Shown here: positions 5,084-6,974 of the stretch, one piece after another
Numbering within the stretch: position 1 is the stretch's first letter
Layout of the letters: every line of letters starts with the position of its first letter
NCBI GenBank assembly: GCA_947377625.1
Contig: CANCGR010000132.1
Span: 1-6,974, forward strand
Source: Gammaproteobacteria bacterium
GTDB lineage: Bacteria; Pseudomonadota; Gammaproteobacteria; Pseudomonadales; Pseudohongiellaceae
Reading direction: 5' to 3'
DNA: 6,974 bases
Notes under the pieces: model-generated
Seen by the model: only the letters and a program-made list of their open reading frames with translations
Databases searched by the model: none
Told to the model about the DNA's origin: nothing
Program-made: the position numbers and the translations under genes

Positions 5084-6974
5084 TCAAGTGACGCGAGTGC
5101 CGGGTATTGCGCCCTCATGCGGCGCAATCAGGAAGATGTCTTTGCCGTCACCGGCTGCCAGAATCATGCCTTCCGACCAGCCGAATTTCATCTTGCGCGC
5201 CTTCAGGTTGGCGACCAGCACCGTGTGCTTGCCGATCAGATCTTCCGGCTTGTAAGCCGATTTGATGCCGGAAAACACAGTGCGTTGCACGCTTTGGCCT
5301 TTGTCGTCAGTGCCCAGATCAAGACTCAGCTTCAGCAGTTTGTCAGCGCCTTCCACATGTTCAGCATGCAGAATTTTTACGACGCGCAAATCGACTTTCG
5401 CAAAATCGGGGAATTCGATTTCGGCAGAGATAGGTTCTTGTGCAAGCGGTGATGGAGTGGCGGTTGCAGTTGGTGAAGGTGCTGCAGGTGCTGCGTCTGC
5501 GAGACTGCTCTGGCTGGCTGCCAGCATTGCCGCGATGCTGGCCGGGTCGACCCGGGTCATCAATGGCGTAAACGCGCCGATGCGATGGCCGGTCAGCAGC
5601 GTCGCTGCCTGCGACCATTGCAAAGCCGGGACTTGCAGGAACTGCTCCACTTGTTCTGCCATCTTTGGCAACACTGGTTTCAGATAGATCATCAATAGGC
5701 GGAACAGATTGATACCAACGCTGCAGATATCCTGCACTGCCTGCGATTGTGGTGCCGCTTTCGATACGGCCCATGGTTGTTGCTCGGCGATCCAGGCATT
5801 GGCCTTGTCAGCCAGCGCCATGATCACGCGCATGGCTTTGCCGAATTCACGCGCATCGTAAAGTTCAGCCAACTCGGTGGCCGCTTGTTGGAATTCTGCA
5901 GTCAATGCCGGCTGTGCATCCGTGGCTGACAGCACACCATCAAAGTTCTTGTTGATGAAGCCGGCGCAGCGGCTGGCAATGTTGACGAATTTACCGACCA
6001 GGTCAGCATTGACGCGCAGTGTGAAATCTTCGAGGTTGAGATCGAGATCGTCAGGATTGCTGCCAAGCTTGGCCGCAAAGTAATAACGCAGATATTCCGG
6101 ATTCAGGTTGGCAAAATAGCTGTCGGCCATGATGAAGGTGCCGCGCGATTTCGACATCTTCTGCCCGTTCACGTTCAAAAAGCCGTTGACGCTGATGCAG
6201 GTGGGTTGGCGGAAGTCGGACACTTGCAGCATGGCCGGCCAGAACAGCGCGTGAAAGTTGACGATGTCCTTGCCGATGAAGTGCCACAGTTCGGTGGTGG
6301 CACCGGCGTTCCAGTAAGCGCCGAAATCCAGTCCCTTGTCTGTGCACAGCTTTTTGAAGCTGGCCATGTAGCCAATCGGTGCATCGAGCCATACATAGAA
6401 ATATTTGCCGGGTGCATCGGGAATTTCAAAACCGAAATACGGCGCATCGCGGCTGATGTCCCATTCCTGCAAGCCTGTCTCTAACCATTCCGACATCTTG
6501 TTGGCTACGGAACTCACCAATACACCGCTACGGGTCCACTCTTTCAGCATGTCGGCAAAATCCGGCAGCTTGAAGAAGTAGTGCACCGAATCTTTCAGTA
6601 CCGGCGTAGCGCCGGAAATCGTCGAGCGCGGATTGATCAAGTCAGTGGCGGCGTAAGTGGAGGCGCATACTTCGCAGTTGTCGCCGTACTGGTCTTCTGC
6701 CTTGCACTTGGGGCAGGTGCCCTTGATGAAACGGTCGGCCAGGAACAAACCTTTCTCGGGATCGAACAATTGCGAGATGCTGCGCGTGGCAATTTTGCCG
6801 GCAGCGCGGATGCGCCCATAGATCAGCGTCGCCAGTTCGCGGTTCTCGTCCGAATGGGTCGAATGATAGATGTCGAAGTCGACGTGAAAGCGTTTGAAGT
6901 CACGCAGATGTTCGAGGCGCACGCCCTCAATGAACTCCTCTGGCGTAATGCCCGCTTTCTCGGCGCTGAGCATG
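5084..6974 (-). CDS. metG: Methionine-tRNA ligase (MetG), N-terminus cut by the window edge
   Basis: About 629 residues are visible. By alignment with E. coli MetG (677 residues) roughly the first 60 residues are missing, including the HIGH nucleotide-binding motif. The ATG at 6973 is an internal methionine (the ML before ITPEEF), not the start. The enzyme activates methionine with ATP and charges tRNA-Met. Visible parts in order are the connective peptide with a zinc knuckle at C87/C90/C100/C103 (CPKC and CEVC), the WDISRDAPYFG and YVWLDAPIGY segments, KMSKS at 272-276, the alpha-helical anticodon-binding domain (about 310-480), an Ala/Pro/Ser-rich linker (about 485-517), and a C-terminal EMAP/Trbp111-like tRNA-binding domain (518-629) used for dimerisation. 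The zinc ligands and linker match the long bacterial form. It converges on the phosphopantetheinyl transferase gene with only 7 bases between the stop codons. Confidence 0.98.
   Translation of the reverse strand, partial: MLSAEKAGITPEEFIEGVRLEHLRDFKRFHVDFDIYHSTHSDENRELATLIYGRIRAAGKIATRSISQLFDPEKGLFLADRFIKGTCPKCKAEDQYGDNCEVCASTYAATDLINPRSTISGATPVLKDSVHYFFKLPDFADMLKEWTRSGVLVSSVANKMSEWLETGLQEWDISRDAPYFGFEIPDAPGKYFYVWLDAPIGYMASFKKLCTDKGLDFGAYWNAGATTELWHFIGKDIVNFHALFWPAMLQVSDFRQPTCISVNGFLNVNGQKMSKSRGTFIMADSYFANLNPEYLRYYFAAKLGSNPDDLDLNLEDFTLRVNADLVGKFVNIASRCAGFINKNFDGVLSATDAQPALTAEFQQAATELAELYDAREFGKAMRVIMALADKANAWIAEQQPWAVSKAAPQSQAVQDICSVGINLFRLLMIYLKPVLPKMAEQVEQFLQVPALQWSQAATLLTGHRIGAFTPLMTRVDPASIAAMLAASQSSLADAAPAAPSPTATATPSPLAQEPISAEIEFPDFAKVDLRVVKILHAEHVEGADKLLKLSLDLGTDDKGQSVQRTVFSGIKSAYKPEDLIGKHTVLVANLKARKMKFGWSEGMILAAGDGKDIFLIAPHEGAIPGTRVT

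Noticed and set aside
6971..6973. ATG at 6973 as the true start of metG
   Set aside because: Comparison with E. coli MetG places this methionine inside the protein, after the missing HIGH motif region. The gene is cut by the window edge.

Overview
The window looks like ordinary chromosomal DNA from a gammaproteobacterium. It is moderately GC-rich by eye and densely coded, with short or overlapping gene junctions. The proteins resemble their Escherichia coli and Pseudomonas counterparts: RsxA/B/C, a Ni-type GloA, and a MetG with a fused C-terminal tRNA-binding domain. I cannot name the genus. I see no mobile element, tRNA, rRNA, CRISPR array or phage gene.

Layout. Positions 1-2796 (minus strand) hold the first four genes of an Rsx/Rnf electron-transport operon in the standard order rsxA-rsxB-rsxC-rsxD. 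Only the first 15 codons of rsxD lie inside the window. The junctions are tight: 3 bp between rsxA and rsxB, and ATGA overlaps at rsxB/rsxC and rsxC/rsxD. Just upstream on the same strand is gloA (glyoxalase I, 2860-3243). A 112-bp divergent intergenic region separates gloA from a plus-strand pair: an exported cyclophilin-type peptidyl-prolyl isomerase with an unusual C-terminal extension (3356-4333), and a Sfp-type 4'-phosphopantetheinyl transferase (4333-5076). Their stop and start overlap as TGATG. Seven bases further on, the convergent metG (methionyl-tRNA synthetase) fills the rest of the window; its N-terminal catalytic start lies beyond the right edge.

How the genes work together. The rsx genes encode an inner-membrane complex that moves electrons between soluble carriers and a membrane acceptor. 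In E. coli it keeps SoxR reduced; in other bacteria it drives ferredoxin-dependent reactions. GloA detoxifies methylglyoxal in the cytosol, the cyclophilin probably folds exported proteins, the transferase arms carrier proteins, and MetG charges tRNA-Met. Apart from the rsx operon, I see no single pathway linking them. metG lies near the rnf operon in Pseudomonas as well, so the genes between them may occupy a variable slot in an otherwise conserved neighbourhood.

I did not find a new multi-gene system. The most notable points are a glycine in RsxA where the family has a cysteine that binds the membrane iron-sulfur cluster, and the two-part beta-rich extension on the cyclophilin.
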